Shown here: piece after piece, positions 8,052 to 16,026 of the stretch
How the letters are laid out: the number at the start of each line of letters is the position of its first letter
How positions within the stretch are numbered: the stretch's first letter is position 1
Source: Methanobacterium sp. UBA176
GTDB taxonomy: Archaea; Methanobacteriota; Methanobacteria; Methanobacteriales; Methanobacteriaceae
Direction of reading: 5' to 3'
Assembly: GCA_002505765.1 (NCBI GenBank)
Contig: DAVZ01000016.1
Location: 1-31,606, forward strand
Length of the DNA stretch: 31,606 nt
Made by a program: the position numbers and the translations under genes
The notes under the pieces: generated by a model
Database searches by the model: none
What the model saw: only the letters and a program-made list of their open reading frames with translations
What the model was told of the DNA's origin: nothing

Positions 8052-8630
8052 ATGGATACTAAAAGAATTTTAAAATACACGGGATTAGGAATTATTCTAG
8101 TTATATTTACAGCTTTTGGAGTGATGGGATTCATTTTTTATGATGTCAATAGTTATACAGCCACTGGCTCCGAAAAGCTTAACCCTTCAAGAGCATCTGT
8201 TGGAAAAGCATTAGTTGTTTATGATCCAGGTATCAGCGGGCAGGCAAAAGATGCAGCTGAATTAATAGCTAAAAATCTACAGGAAACGGGATATATCATT
8301 GATTTAGGCGGTATTAGCAATGTAGAAGCTAAAAATACGTCAGGATATAATATAATCATTGTTGGAGGGCCGGTTTATGCAGGGAAAGCAAGTGCATCTG
8401 TACAATCCTATCTCAATACTTTAAAGCCTCCAAAAAATGCCAAAATTGCGGTTTTTGCAACTGGACAGGATGCAGATATACTCAAAAATCCTGAAATGCT
8501 TAAAAAAGAGGTTGCTCCACTTCCTGAAGGTAATTCACTCCAGATAGTTGCAGTAACCAAATTTATTGAAGGTGATACCCCCAGTATCAAGAGCGCACAG
8601 TTTGTGGATTCTATTTTAAATGTTAAATAG
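8052..8630 (+). CDS. membrane-anchored flavodoxin-like protein
   Basis: One hydrophobic helix (about residues 9-31) is followed by a flavodoxin-type domain: GKALVVYDPGISGQAKDAAE near residue 52, YNIIIVGGPVYAGKASASV in the middle, KIAVFATGQDAD later. The FMN phosphate loop (DPGISGQA) departs from the usual T/S-x-T-G-x-T form, so FMN binding is less certain than in the upstream protein. The domain probably faces outward, unless the helix is reversed (the N-terminus MDTKRILKY is positively charged, so inside). AGGAG precedes the ATG. It is last in the MarR operon. Confidence 0.75.
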   Translation: MDTKRILKYTGLGIILVIFTAFGVMGFIFYDVNSYTATGSEKLNPSRASVGKALVVYDPGISGQAKDAAELIAKNLQETGYIIDLGGISNVEAKNTSGYNIIIVGGPVYAGKASASVQSYLNTLKPPKNAKIAVFATGQDADILKNPEMLKKEVAPLPEGNSLQIVAVTKFIEGDTPSIKSAQFVDSILNVK

Positions 8631-8633
8631 GGG

Positions 8634-9043
8634 TTAGAACATTTTAATAACCTGTAAATATTTTTTCTTTACGTTTTCATACTCTTCTTCACTATTGCTC
8701 CAGCATCCATCAATTCTTTGGCCTTTTTAATCTCATCCATTGGACTAATTTCATCTCCATATTTTTCTTTCCAGGTTTCTTCCGGTTTATTTCTTAATAC
8801 TGTTACGAAAGCATCGCCTTCGTCCTTTTTGACCCTTTCAACTTCAATTTTCATTCTGGAAGTTGATATTTCCAGATCTCCAAAACTAATCCTTTCTTAA
8901 ATTCTATACCAGTAATATCATCATATTCAACAAATTGTTCTCCTTTATTCATTCCAATTAATCTTCCTGTCTTTTTAAGGCTTAAACCATCAATTTTCAA
9001 GTTTTAATTCAATTTTATTTCCTTCACGACGCCCAACTACCAC
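8634..9043 (-). pseudogene. PH-like plus SHOCT domain protein, frameshifted
   Basis: Three frames together give one protein. It starts near GTG 9043 (VVVGRREGNKIELKLE, after AAGGTGAT), continues KIDGLSLKKTGRLIGMNKGE and FVEYDDITGIEFKKG, then FGDLEISTSRMKIEVERVKK, and ends SPMDEIKKAKELMDAGAI plus SEEEYENVKKKYLQVIKMF. The end is a SHOCT domain (short C-terminal helical module: KELMDAGAI-x-EEEY). The middle looks like a PH-like beta domain. Shifts lie near 8990, 8885 and 8692. The last would cut the SHOCT domain off. The 61-codon piece 8669-8854 alone is open and could be mistaken for a gene. Confidence 0.65.
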
Positions 9044-9124
9044 TTATATCACCTTAACAATCTTTTTAATTATATAAATGAAATTATTTATGTTTCAATT
9101 GGATACCTTAATTAAATAATTTTT

Positions 9125-10387
9125 TTAAACTTTTTCTTCTGATTTTTCCTGATTTCCTGCCATAAGTAGCCCACGGGTTATGGAAAAAGCAACCAGTGCT
9201 GATATAAAGACTGGTAGGGTATTTGTAGGTGACAGACCAATGATGATTATAGCAACAGCACCCAGAGCTATAGGAATGGGCACTATTGCAGCCGGTACTG
9301 CAACAATCATGCATCCCCATGCCAAACCTGGTGGAATTTGAGGGAAAATTAGATTTATAGCCGCCCCAATACATGAACCAACAAATAAAAGAGGGAATAT
9401 AGGGCCCCCAATAAAACCAAAGTTCAATGCCCCGCTTAAAGCCAGAAGTTTAGCCAGGGCAAATACAATCAGAAGTATAACTCCTATTTCTGCAGCTTGC
9501 TGTGTAACAATAGACATTTCAGTGGTGCCCAGGCCAATTGTTGAAGGGATGATTATCGCTAGTAAACCCAGTGAAAAACCTCCCAAAGTACTGCGTACTA
9601 TGGGTTTACTGTTTAACGGCTCCAAAAGGCGGGTGAAAATTCGAGTAAAAATTACAAACACCAAAGCAAAGGGAATAGCAAGTATACCTAATAAAACACT
9701 TATTCCAAGGTGCCAGAGCTTCAAATCATATGAAGGAGGGGATAAAATCCCAAGAAGTGATGCATAATTAAATCCATCAAGTGTGTAAAAAAGACTAAAC
9801 CCAATTACTGCTGCAAGTCCAGCAATTAAAAGAGTTCCATAGTAAATAACAGATTGTTTATGTCTTATTTCTAACAACATGATCAGCATAACAAGAGGTG
9901 ATGAAAACAGCCCAGCATAGGCGCTGGAAACACTGCTTTTGATATTTGTTCGAGTTGTTTCAGGGTCCATTTTCCACCGCCTGGAGGCCCAGCTTCCCAG
10001 ACCAGCCGCCAAAAAACCTGTTGGTACTTCAGGTCCCAGACTAAAACCACCAATTAAAGATATAAGTGATGCCAAAAGAGATGATGGTACAGGTTTTGGA
10101 TCCATATATCCTTTCTTAACTGCTTCAAATACATCCATCTCCAAAGGAGAGGAATATTTATGGAGTAAACCTACCAGCAATCCAGCCACAGTCATTACAA
10201 CAACAATCCACCATGGTCCCGAGAAAGGTGTCCAGTTTTCTGCTAAATCAGGTATAAATATACTTTGGCCAAGATTCATCAACATTATGAATATAAATGC
10301 TCCAGTTGCACTTAATAATCCTAAAAATAAACCCCAACCCATACGCCTCCAATAATCTTTTGATCTCAGATTAAAATCATCCGACAT
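9125..10387 (-). CDS. ClC-family chloride channel/transporter
   Basis: A 420-residue membrane protein with a ClC layout of many helices. The filter-forming motifs are SLGPEVPTG (116-124), equivalent to SLGREGP with the gating Glu kept at 120, and GFIGGPIFP (324-332), equivalent to GGxxGGxFxP. The first GSGIP motif is not evident. ATG 10387 is preferred over the farther upstream in-frame ATG because GAAGGG lies just before it. There are no CBS domains at the C-terminus. It may carry chloride, fluoride or another anion. I see no fluoride riboswitch upstream. Confidence 0.85.
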   Translation of the reverse strand: MSDDFNLRSKDYWRRMGWGLFLGLLSATGAFIFIMLMNLGQSIFIPDLAENWTPFSGPWWIVVVMTVAGLLVGLLHKYSSPLEMDVFEAVKKGYMDPKPVPSSLLASLISLIGGFSLGPEVPTGFLAAGLGSWASRRWKMDPETTRTNIKSSVSSAYAGLFSSPLVMLIMLLEIRHKQSVIYYGTLLIAGLAAVIGFSLFYTLDGFNYASLLGILSPPSYDLKLWHLGISVLLGILAIPFALVFVIFTRIFTRLLEPLNSKPIVRSTLGGFSLGLLAIIIPSTIGLGTTEMSIVTQQAAEIGVILLIVFALAKLLALSGALNFGFIGGPIFPLLFVGSCIGAAINLIFPQIPPGLAWGCMIVAVPAAIVPIPIALGAVAIIIIGLSPTNTLPVFISALVAFSITRGLLMAGNQEKSEEKV

Positions 10388-10670
10388 AATTTCAAACCCT
10401 TCTAATTTTACATTTGCCAATAAATAATACTCTATAACCGATATAAGCATATGCATATCTTTAAATTAATTATAATCATCCGTGATGCTATTATTTCTTT
10501 TATGACGGTCAAATACTAATTTTTTCACCTTTAGTAAATTTCTGATCTATCTAATAATGGAATAATCTTATATCTGTTTATTTTATTTGATATAAAATAA
10601 ATAATTATTTATATTCAATTTAAAAGATTATATATCAGGCTTTTGATTAAATAAATAGAGGAGTGATATT

Positions 10671-10886
10671 ATGCCAGATTTAGGACCATTAGGAAGAGGA
10701 GGGGCGCGAAGAAGAACAAGAAGAAGAATGATGGCTATGAATGAGTTGACTAAGCAACAGGAACAACCCAGAGAATCTGAAACTCCCATTGTATCAGATG
10801 ATTCAGATAAATTAAGAAAATTAGCCAAATTACTTAAAAATAAAGGAGTAATAACCGAAGAAGAGTTTGAATTGCTGTTTGATTAA
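10671..10886 (+). CDS. small Arg-rich SHOCT-domain protein, 71 aa
   Basis: A strong ribosome site, GAGGAG, sits before ATG 10671. The product starts MPDLGPLGRGGARRRTRRRM, a basic N-terminus, then a Gln/Glu linker and a SHOCT helix pair: LRKLAKLLKNKGVITEEEFE. SHOCT modules often end larger proteins and are thought to mediate oligomerisation. Here it is nearly the whole protein. It is divergent from the ClC gene, with a TATA-rich gap of about 280 bases between them. Confidence 0.75.
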   Translation: MPDLGPLGRGGARRRTRRRMMAMNELTKQQEQPRESETPIVSDDSDKLRKLAKLLKNKGVITEEEFELLFD

Positions 10887-10943
10887 ATATTTTTCCTTTT
10901 TAATATAGATTAATCGTAATATGTACTAATGGATGAGTTTAAA

Positions 10944-11999
10944 ATGTCCTAATATCTTCGGCAAATAATTATAATAGTAATCATTTTTGCAACTGTTTTA
11001 GGGATGAAATACACCTCTGAGATTGTGGGCCCAACTACATTCAACGTTTATAAGCATAATAATCTACCCCTTTTTAATTTGGCTGAAAAATAAGGGTCTG
11101 TCTTACAATTTATCAGTTATTGTAATACTGGTTGGAACTTTAGCTTTAGGTGCTGCTGTAATAGGTTTTTTAGTGGTGAGTTTAGTTCAATTAATAAAAG
11201 CGATTCCTACTTTGTCTATAAGCCAAAATAGTTTTCCTGCAGAATATGGAAACCAAATAATAAATTTATAGTAGCACATAATACCTGAAACAGATTCTGC
11301 ATGGCTAATTGCAATAGGTACTTTTTAGGTTGTTTTCAGTAATTTTCCTTGTTTAAGAGCTTCCTCAAATAAGAACAAGACTTATAAAGTTATTAGGTGT
11401 CGATAGCCCTACCTTAAAAGAAGCATTTTCTATCGTTGAAGATTTCATAGAATACTTTGTAATTAGAACAAAAGTAACCTTCTTTATGGTGTAGGTGTTT
11501 CAGCTATTCTCCTTGTCTTTGACATAAATTTCGCAATTTTCTGGGGACTTTTAACCTTTATACTTGGATTTATTCCATACATAGGCATTACACTGGCAGC
11601 AATACCTCCAGTATTGGTAGCCTGGGCTAAACATGGAATACATGCAGCCATAATCATGGGCATTTTCTTTGTAATTATAAATACCATAGCAGGAAGCTAT
11701 GTATTCCCTAAACTTACTGGAAAAGGTCTTCAAATATCAGTTTATGTGGTTTTTGTTTCAGTATTTGTATGGGGCTGGATTTTGGGACCTACAGGTTTTT
11801 TCATCTGTACCATTAACTATCATCATAAGTAGGTAAACCATTTACCGACATTACTCAAAGACCTGGAGTGTACCATTAACTATGTATCATCATAAGATAT
11901 CTGGATAAATTTGACGAAACTCGCTGGTTAGCATCGATGATGGGTACTGGTGAGGAAGAAATTATTAAAAAAGAAATTAAAGATAGAAAATCAGCATAG
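10944..11999 (+). pseudogene. AI-2E family (PerM-like) transporter, degraded
   Basis: Pieces in several frames assemble into a full-length AI-2E/PerM-type membrane protein of about 350 residues. They begin at ATG 10944 (MS, stop, then RQIIIIVIIFATVLGMKYTS), continue in the 11023-11271 frame (FISIIIYPFLIWLKNKGLSY), and pass through 11614-11832 (VAWAKHGIHAAIIMGIFFVI, QISVYVVFVSVFVWGWILGP). The end is FDETRWLASMMGTGEEEI. At least five lesions are needed, including an early stop and an insertion with a short duplication near 11806-11896. The intact family exports small molecules or has unclear substrates. Confidence 0.75.
11806..11896 (+). repeat. short direct duplication inside AI-2E pseudogene
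   Basis: TGTACCATTAACTAT followed by ATCATCATAAG-like sequence occurs at 11806-11829 and again at 11869-11896, where it carries four extra bases (GTAT). The copies are 63 bases apart. The stretch between them does not fit the transporter frame. It interrupts the motif expected to read SVPLTIIIIRYLDKFDE. Confidence 0.7.
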
Positions 12000-12015
12000 A
12001 AATAGATAATTAATT

Positions 12016-12921
12016 TTATTCTTCCCCAATATAAAGAATATAAACACCTGCAACCATTAAAACTCCAAATGAAAGTTGTACGATAGTTAAAGGTTCACCA
12101 AGCGCTATGAATGCTGTTATGGCTCCAAAAATTGAACTTAAGGCAAATATGGATCCTGTTCTTGTTGAACCAATAATTCTGATTGCATAATAAATTAAAG
12201 GCAGGGAAAAGCTTATACAGATAAGCCCAATAAAAAGTAAGAGTGGCAATTTATCTGTAGGCATAGAAAAATCAATCCCCATAATTAATGAAATGAATAA
12301 AAGGATAGAACCGCCTATTGCAGTTTTTAAAGCAGTTATATATATTATATTTCTTTTTTGACTTAGATATTTACTTAAAATTGTATCCATGGCCCAGAAA
12401 AAGGACGCTAAAACTACAAGAAGGCTTCCTAAAAGATTCTGGTTAAAAGAAAGGTTCTGCAGGTTGTTGGTGCTTAAAAAAATGGCCCCCATGAGTATGA
12501 ATAAAAATCCTAAAACATCCTTTTTTCCTACCTGTTCCCTTAAAAAAAGCACTCCCAGAATGATAATGAATAAAATTTCAGCATTTGCCAGAAGCGCTGC
12601 ATTTACAGCAGTTATTTTAAATAAACCAGTTAAATAGATTGCCGGAGCAATGAATGATCCAAATAATGCTGTTAAAATGAGTATAAAATATTCTTTCCTG
12701 GTTATAAAATCTTCAACATAGCTTTTACGATTTATAAAATCCAGTATCCTGTTTTTAAAAGGAGAAAAGTTAACAAGAAATAGAAATAAGCTTGCAATAA
12801 GATTTGTTGCTGTTGCAAGAGCGAAGGGATGAAGATATCCAAGCAAAGTTTTATCCAGGGAAAACCAAACTCCAAAAAGTAGGGCAACCGTTAAAGCACT
12901 TAAATATCCCCATACCTTCAT
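12016..12921 (-). CDS. EamA/DMT-family transporter, 301 aa
   Basis: About ten hydrophobic helices arranged as two repeated five-helix EamA units, the layout of the drug/metabolite transporter superfamily. The first unit ends with ALLANAEILFIIILGVLFLR (about residues 109-128) and the second with FGAITAFIALGEPLTIVQLS, the equivalent position. The start at 12921 has AAAGGAAA before it. The gene faces the AI-2E pseudogene end to end with 16 bases between. The substrate is unknown; the family moves amino acids, nucleotide sugars or drugs. Confidence 0.85.
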   Translation of the reverse strand: MKVWGYLSALTVALLFGVWFSLDKTLLGYLHPFALATATNLIASLFLFLVNFSPFKNRILDFINRKSYVEDFITRKEYFILILTALFGSFIAPAIYLTGLFKITAVNAALLANAEILFIIILGVLFLREQVGKKDVLGFLFILMGAIFLSTNNLQNLSFNQNLLGSLLVVLASFFWAMDTILSKYLSQKRNIIYITALKTAIGGSILLFISLIMGIDFSMPTDKLPLLLFIGLICISFSLPLIYYAIRIIGSTRTGSIFALSSIFGAITAFIALGEPLTIVQLSFGVLMVAGVYILYIGEE

Positions 12922-12997
12922 TTTTAATTTCCTTTTAATTAATTATACCCTTTATGATTTAAATAAAATATTTTTATTTTAAACCATGTTTTAATTT

Positions 12998-13120
12998 ATA
13001 GTGGATAACATAACTTATTACACAAATTATTTTTGGATAATTCAATAAATCACGTTTGTTTAAAGCACGGTATGTTTGTTATAGAATTTGGAAAGTTTAA
13101 AACATTTGGTTATTCACTAT
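12998..13120 (+). repeat. MITE-like repeat, copy 1
   Basis: A 123-base non-coding element with near-perfect terminal inverted repeats: ATAGTGGATAAC at 12998-13009 and GTTATTCACTAT at 13109-13120 (11 of 12 match). TA lies at both ends. About 65 bases of the interior are identical to a second copy at 25322-25443. It lies between the EamA gene and the operator region of the next operon. Confidence 0.75.
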
Positions 13121-13159
13121 AATTTTTATAAATCTAATCTACTTTAATAGATCAAAACA

Positions 13160-13211
13160 TTTATATATAATGTAATATATTTTTTACATTAAATGTAATA
13201 TATTCTTTACA
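13160..13211 (+). promoter_or_regulatory. promoter with paired TGTAA-N8-TTACA operator-like sites
   Basis: Two near-identical 18-base sites, TGTAATATATTTTTTACA at 13171-13188 and TGTAATATATTCTTTACA at 13194-13211, are 23 bases apart. Each has TGTAA/TTACA arms. A TATA-like TTATATATAA lies at 13161-13170. The second site is just before the AAAGGAGC ribosome site of the first gene. The small HTH protein at the end of this gene string (13958) is the likely binder. Confidence 0.65.
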
Positions 13212-13226
13212 AAAAGGAGCTGAGCT

Positions 13227-13638
13227 ATGATAATTGCAAGACCTGAATGGTTTGGAATATGGAAATACAGAGGGTAAGTATAAGACCTGGCCAAGGAGCA
13301 GTTTATCTTGCAGGTATGTTTTTAGTATTATTAGCAATTCAATTAACTCTCAATCTATCTAATGAAGCCAGATTAGTAATTACAAGAATTTAGCTGGCCT
13401 TTTTATTGGTAGATTTAGTGGATGTTATGGGAAACTCAAAAAAACGGAAGAGAACGAATTCATGAAGCAATAGCGGAAAGAAATGCTGCATGGGCATGCT
13501 GGTATTAATAATTGGAATTTTCATTGAATTAATCTATAGTGCATTACAGCAGAAAATCTACCTGGATCCATTCTTATAGGTGCTTTAGTTGTTGGAGCTA
13601 TAATAAAATCCATAACTAAACTTGAAAGGGAAGATTAA
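13227..13638 (+). pseudogene. DUF2178-like small membrane protein, broken
   Basis: Start MIIARPEWFGIWKYRG after AAAGGAGC, then frameshifts. Across frames it reads GQGAVYLAGMFLVLLAIQLT, LNLSNEARLVITRI, WLAFLLVDLVDVMGNSKKTE (with one in-frame TAG at the Trp position), ERIHEAIAERNAAWA, and a last helix GALVVGAIIKSITKLERED. That is a small protein of three or four helices resembling DUF2178 proteins. Such genes often sit beside DUF3796-like genes and small XRE regulators, as here. The name is from memory of the family and should be checked. Confidence 0.6.
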
Positions 13639-13639
13639 A

Positions 13640-13961
13640 ATGAAAAACATGCTTTGGTATCTGGGGTTTTTAAGTCCACTGAGCCTATTATATTTTGTTA
13701 CTGGAGAAATTGGTTTCTTAGGGTTTCTGTCTTTGCACTTTATTTACGATTTACAAATAAAATGATGAAAGACTAGAGATTAAATGCAGGTTTAGCCACA
13801 AGAAATACCTTTTATATTCAATTTTAGTTGGGGCCGTTTATTATTATTATATACCACTCAAATCATTCTTTCCAATAGCTTTCGTGCTGATGTTTTCAGG
13901 CAGCATAGTTATTAGCGTGCTTTCCTACAGATTCTATAACTCCAACAAAGAGAAAATATGA
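13640..13961 (+). pseudogene. DUF3796-like small membrane protein, frameshifted
   Basis: The start MKNMLWYLGFLSPLSLLYFV lies two bases after the upstream stop. The frame shifts near 13732 (one T missing) into FALYLRFTNKMMKDERLNAG, then again into VGAVYYYYIPLKSFFPIAFV and LMFSGSIVISVLSYRFYNSN. The stop TGA 13959-13961 overlaps the ATG of the HTH gene. The original would be a protein of about 105 residues with four helices. Confidence 0.6.
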
Positions 13962-14158
13962 AAACCAGAATTAAAGAACATCGAAAAGAACTAAAAATGA
14001 CTCAAGAAGAGTTAGCTGAGATTGTAGATGTAACCAGACAAACTATCATAGCTTTAGAACAGGGAAGGTATAACCCCTCCTTGATACTTGCATATAAAAT
14101 AACAAAAGCATTAAAGAAGAAATATATTGAAGATGTGTTTGATTTGGAAGAAATATAA
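13958..14158 (+). CDS. small XRE-type HTH regulator (COG1476-like), 66 aa
   Basis: Essentially a single Cro/C1-type helix-turn-helix domain: LKMTQEELAEIVDVTRQTII (about 13-32), then ALEQGRYNPSLILAYKITKA. The tight pattern ending in EQGRYNPS and DVFDLEE is that of the YozG/COG1476 group, which usually travels with small membrane-protein genes like the two just upstream. Its ATG overlaps the upstream stop (ATGA). It is intact although both partners are broken, and so may still bind the paired sites at 13171-13211. Confidence 0.85.
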   Translation: MKTRIKEHRKELKMTQEELAEIVDVTRQTIIALEQGRYNPSLILAYKITKALKKKYIEDVFDLEEI

Positions 14159-14203
14159 AAGAAAACAATAGATTTTGAGAATATCCAAAATAATAAACAA
14201 TTA

Positions 14204-14211
14204 CTTATATA
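14204..14211 (+). promoter_or_regulatory. TATA box for ABC exporter genes
   Basis: CTTATATA lies about 50 bases before ATG 14256. This would place transcription start near 14232 and leave a leader of about 24 bases with GGAGG just before the start codon. Confidence 0.45.
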
Positions 14212-14255
14212 GTAAAAAAGTTTAATTGAATTCAATATGTAAATGGAGGAATTAA

Positions 14256-15347
14256 ATGAGCATTTACAAATTATCATTTAAAAATCTTAATAGAAGAAAG
14301 CTTAGAAGTGCTTTAACAATGTTGGGAATAGTAATAGGCGTCACAGCTCTTGTCGTACTAATGGGTATTGGCTCGGGAATGACATCTTACATGAAAGGGC
14401 AGACAGAATCCTTGATGGGAGATGTTACCATAATGAACAGTTCTGCAGCAGCATTTATGGGATCAACAGGTGATTCATATTTAAATAAGCAATCAGTGGC
14501 CGAAATAAAGAACATGTCACAGCTTTATAACATTAAAGAAGAAACACAGTTCAACACCAATATAGAACGAACACCCGTAATTGTAGTAGGTATGAGTGAC
14601 TGGAAACAGATTAAAATAAACGGGACTCCAGGAGTTGTTATTGGTAAATCTCCACTTGTAGATGACTTCGGTTATAAAATTGGAAGCAAAATAAAAATTA
14701 AAGACAGGGAATTCATAGTAACCGGAATAACCAACGAAGGTGGATTTGGAATGGGAATTATTTTCTTAAACATTAGCCAGGCTCTTCCATTGAACGATAA
14801 TAAAGTATCAAGTATTACTGCAAGCACTAAAAAAGATCCTGAAGTTGTAAAGAAAGAAATAGAAGCCCAGGTAGATGGTACAACTGCATTAACAAAATCT
14901 GATTTTACAAAGCAGATTGACGAAATAATGAGTGGAATTACATTATTTGTTGGCGCAATAGCAAGCATTGCCCTTTTAGTTGGAGTTATCAGTATTGTAA
15001 ATATCATGCTTGTAAATGTTTCAGAGCGTACAAGAGAAATTGGAGTACTCAAGGCAATAGGATTTACTAATAGAGAGATACTTGCAAGCATACTTATGGA
15101 GGCTGGTCTATTAGGTCTGATAGGTGCACTTGTTGGTTTGATTATTGCTGCAATTTTACTAGAACTTGGAATAATATATCTGGCCCCACAATTAAACATG
15201 GAAGGTATTAAATTAGTTCAAATGCTTCCTTTATGGTTAGTTGTTGGAGTAATAGGTGGATCTGCGGTTCTAAGTGTTTTAGCAGGTTTATATCCTGCAT
15301 GGAGAGCATCAAGATTAAATGTTGTGGAGGCGTTGAGATATGAATAA
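14256..15347 (+). CDS. ABC transporter permease, MacB/FtsX type
   Basis: A 363-residue permease with one N-terminal helix (about 17-40, RKLRSALTMLGIVIGVTAL), a large extracellular MacB-PCD domain (about 41-225), then three helices. The FtsX-type stretch VNVSERTREIGVLKAIGFTN lies after the second helix, and the end reads GLYPAWRASRLNVVEALRYE, the classic C-terminus of MacB/LolC-like permeases. The strong ribosome site GGAGG precedes ATG 14256. It overlaps the ATPase gene by eight bases. It likely exports peptides, lipids or toxic compounds and forms a dimer. Confidence 0.9.
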   Translation: MSIYKLSFKNLNRRKLRSALTMLGIVIGVTALVVLMGIGSGMTSYMKGQTESLMGDVTIMNSSAAAFMGSTGDSYLNKQSVAEIKNMSQLYNIKEETQFNTNIERTPVIVVGMSDWKQIKINGTPGVVIGKSPLVDDFGYKIGSKIKIKDREFIVTGITNEGGFGMGIIFLNISQALPLNDNKVSSITASTKKDPEVVKKEIEAQVDGTTALTKSDFTKQIDEIMSGITLFVGAIASIALLVGVISIVNIMLVNVSERTREIGVLKAIGFTNREILASILMEAGLLGLIGALVGLIIAAILLELGIIYLAPQLNMEGIKLVQMLPLWLVVGVIGGSAVLSVLAGLYPAWRASRLNVVEALRYE

Positions 15348-15999
15348 ATCTGTACTTGAATTCCAGAATGTGTGGAAAACATACAAAATGGGGACAGAAA
15401 AGGTAAAAGCGCTTCGTGGAGTTAATTTAACAATAAAAGAAGGAGATTTTATTGCTATAATGGGGCCTTCCGGTTCAGGTAAATCCACATTACTTCATCT
15501 TGCAGGTATTTTAGATATCCCCACAGAAGGCACTGTTTTGATGAATGGAAAAAATGTAAAGGATTATTCCGGAAAAGAACAGGCAAAACAAAGAAGAAGC
15601 AATATTGGATTCATTTTTCAGAGATTTAACTTAATGCCTCAACTCACAGCTATTGAAAATGTGATGCTGCCCATGATTTCTCAAGATGAAAAGAAAGCTA
15701 AAATGTTACTGAACAAAATTGGATTAAAAGACAAATATAAAAGGTTCCAAAAACAGCTTTCAGGAGGAGAACAACAGCGTGTTGCAATAGCACGGGCCCT
15801 TGCAAATGATCCTTCCATTTTACTTGCAGATGAACCAACAGGGGAGCTTGACACTGAAAATACAAGATTGATAATGGAATTACTTAAAAATCTAAATGAA
15901 AATGATGGATTAACCATTGTAGCAGTGACCCATAACCCGCTTGCTGCTGAATATGCAAAAGAAGTGATTACGATGCAGGATGGAAATATAAAAAGTTAA
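15340..15999 (+). CDS. ABC transporter ATP-binding protein, MacB/LolD type
   Basis: A 219-residue ATPase with all motifs intact: Walker A GPSGSGKST (42-50), Q-loop Gln94, signature LSGGEQQR (140-147), Walker B ILLADEPTGELD (160-171) and switch His198. The length and the EPTGELD variant are typical of the MacB/LolD group that pairs with FtsX-like permeases. GGAGG inside the upstream gene serves as its ribosome site. It drives the permease encoded just before it. Confidence 0.95.
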   Translation: MNKSVLEFQNVWKTYKMGTEKVKALRGVNLTIKEGDFIAIMGPSGSGKSTLLHLAGILDIPTEGTVLMNGKNVKDYSGKEQAKQRRSNIGFIFQRFNLMPQLTAIENVMLPMISQDEKKAKMLLNKIGLKDKYKRFQKQLSGGEQQRVAIARALANDPSILLADEPTGELDTENTRLIMELLKNLNENDGLTIVAVTHNPLAAEYAKEVITMQDGNIKS

Positions 16000-16005
16000 A
16001 AAACA

Positions 16006-16013
16006 TTTTTTTT
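16006..16013 (+). terminator. oligo-T terminator after ABC exporter
   Basis: Eight T directly follow the ATPase stop codon, with more T-rich sequence after. Archaeal RNA polymerase terminates on such runs without a stem-loop. The gene on the other strand ends at 16027. Confidence 0.5.
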
Positions 16014-16026
16014 CCCATCTTTATTT

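Noticed and set aside
8669..8854. Separate 61-residue gene
   Set aside because: The frames on both sides continue the same PH-SHOCT protein, so this is one piece of a pseudogene.
9125..10670. Fluoride riboswitch ahead of the ClC gene
   Set aside because: The region upstream of the start at 10387 is AT-rich and I could not find the conserved fluoride-riboswitch core.
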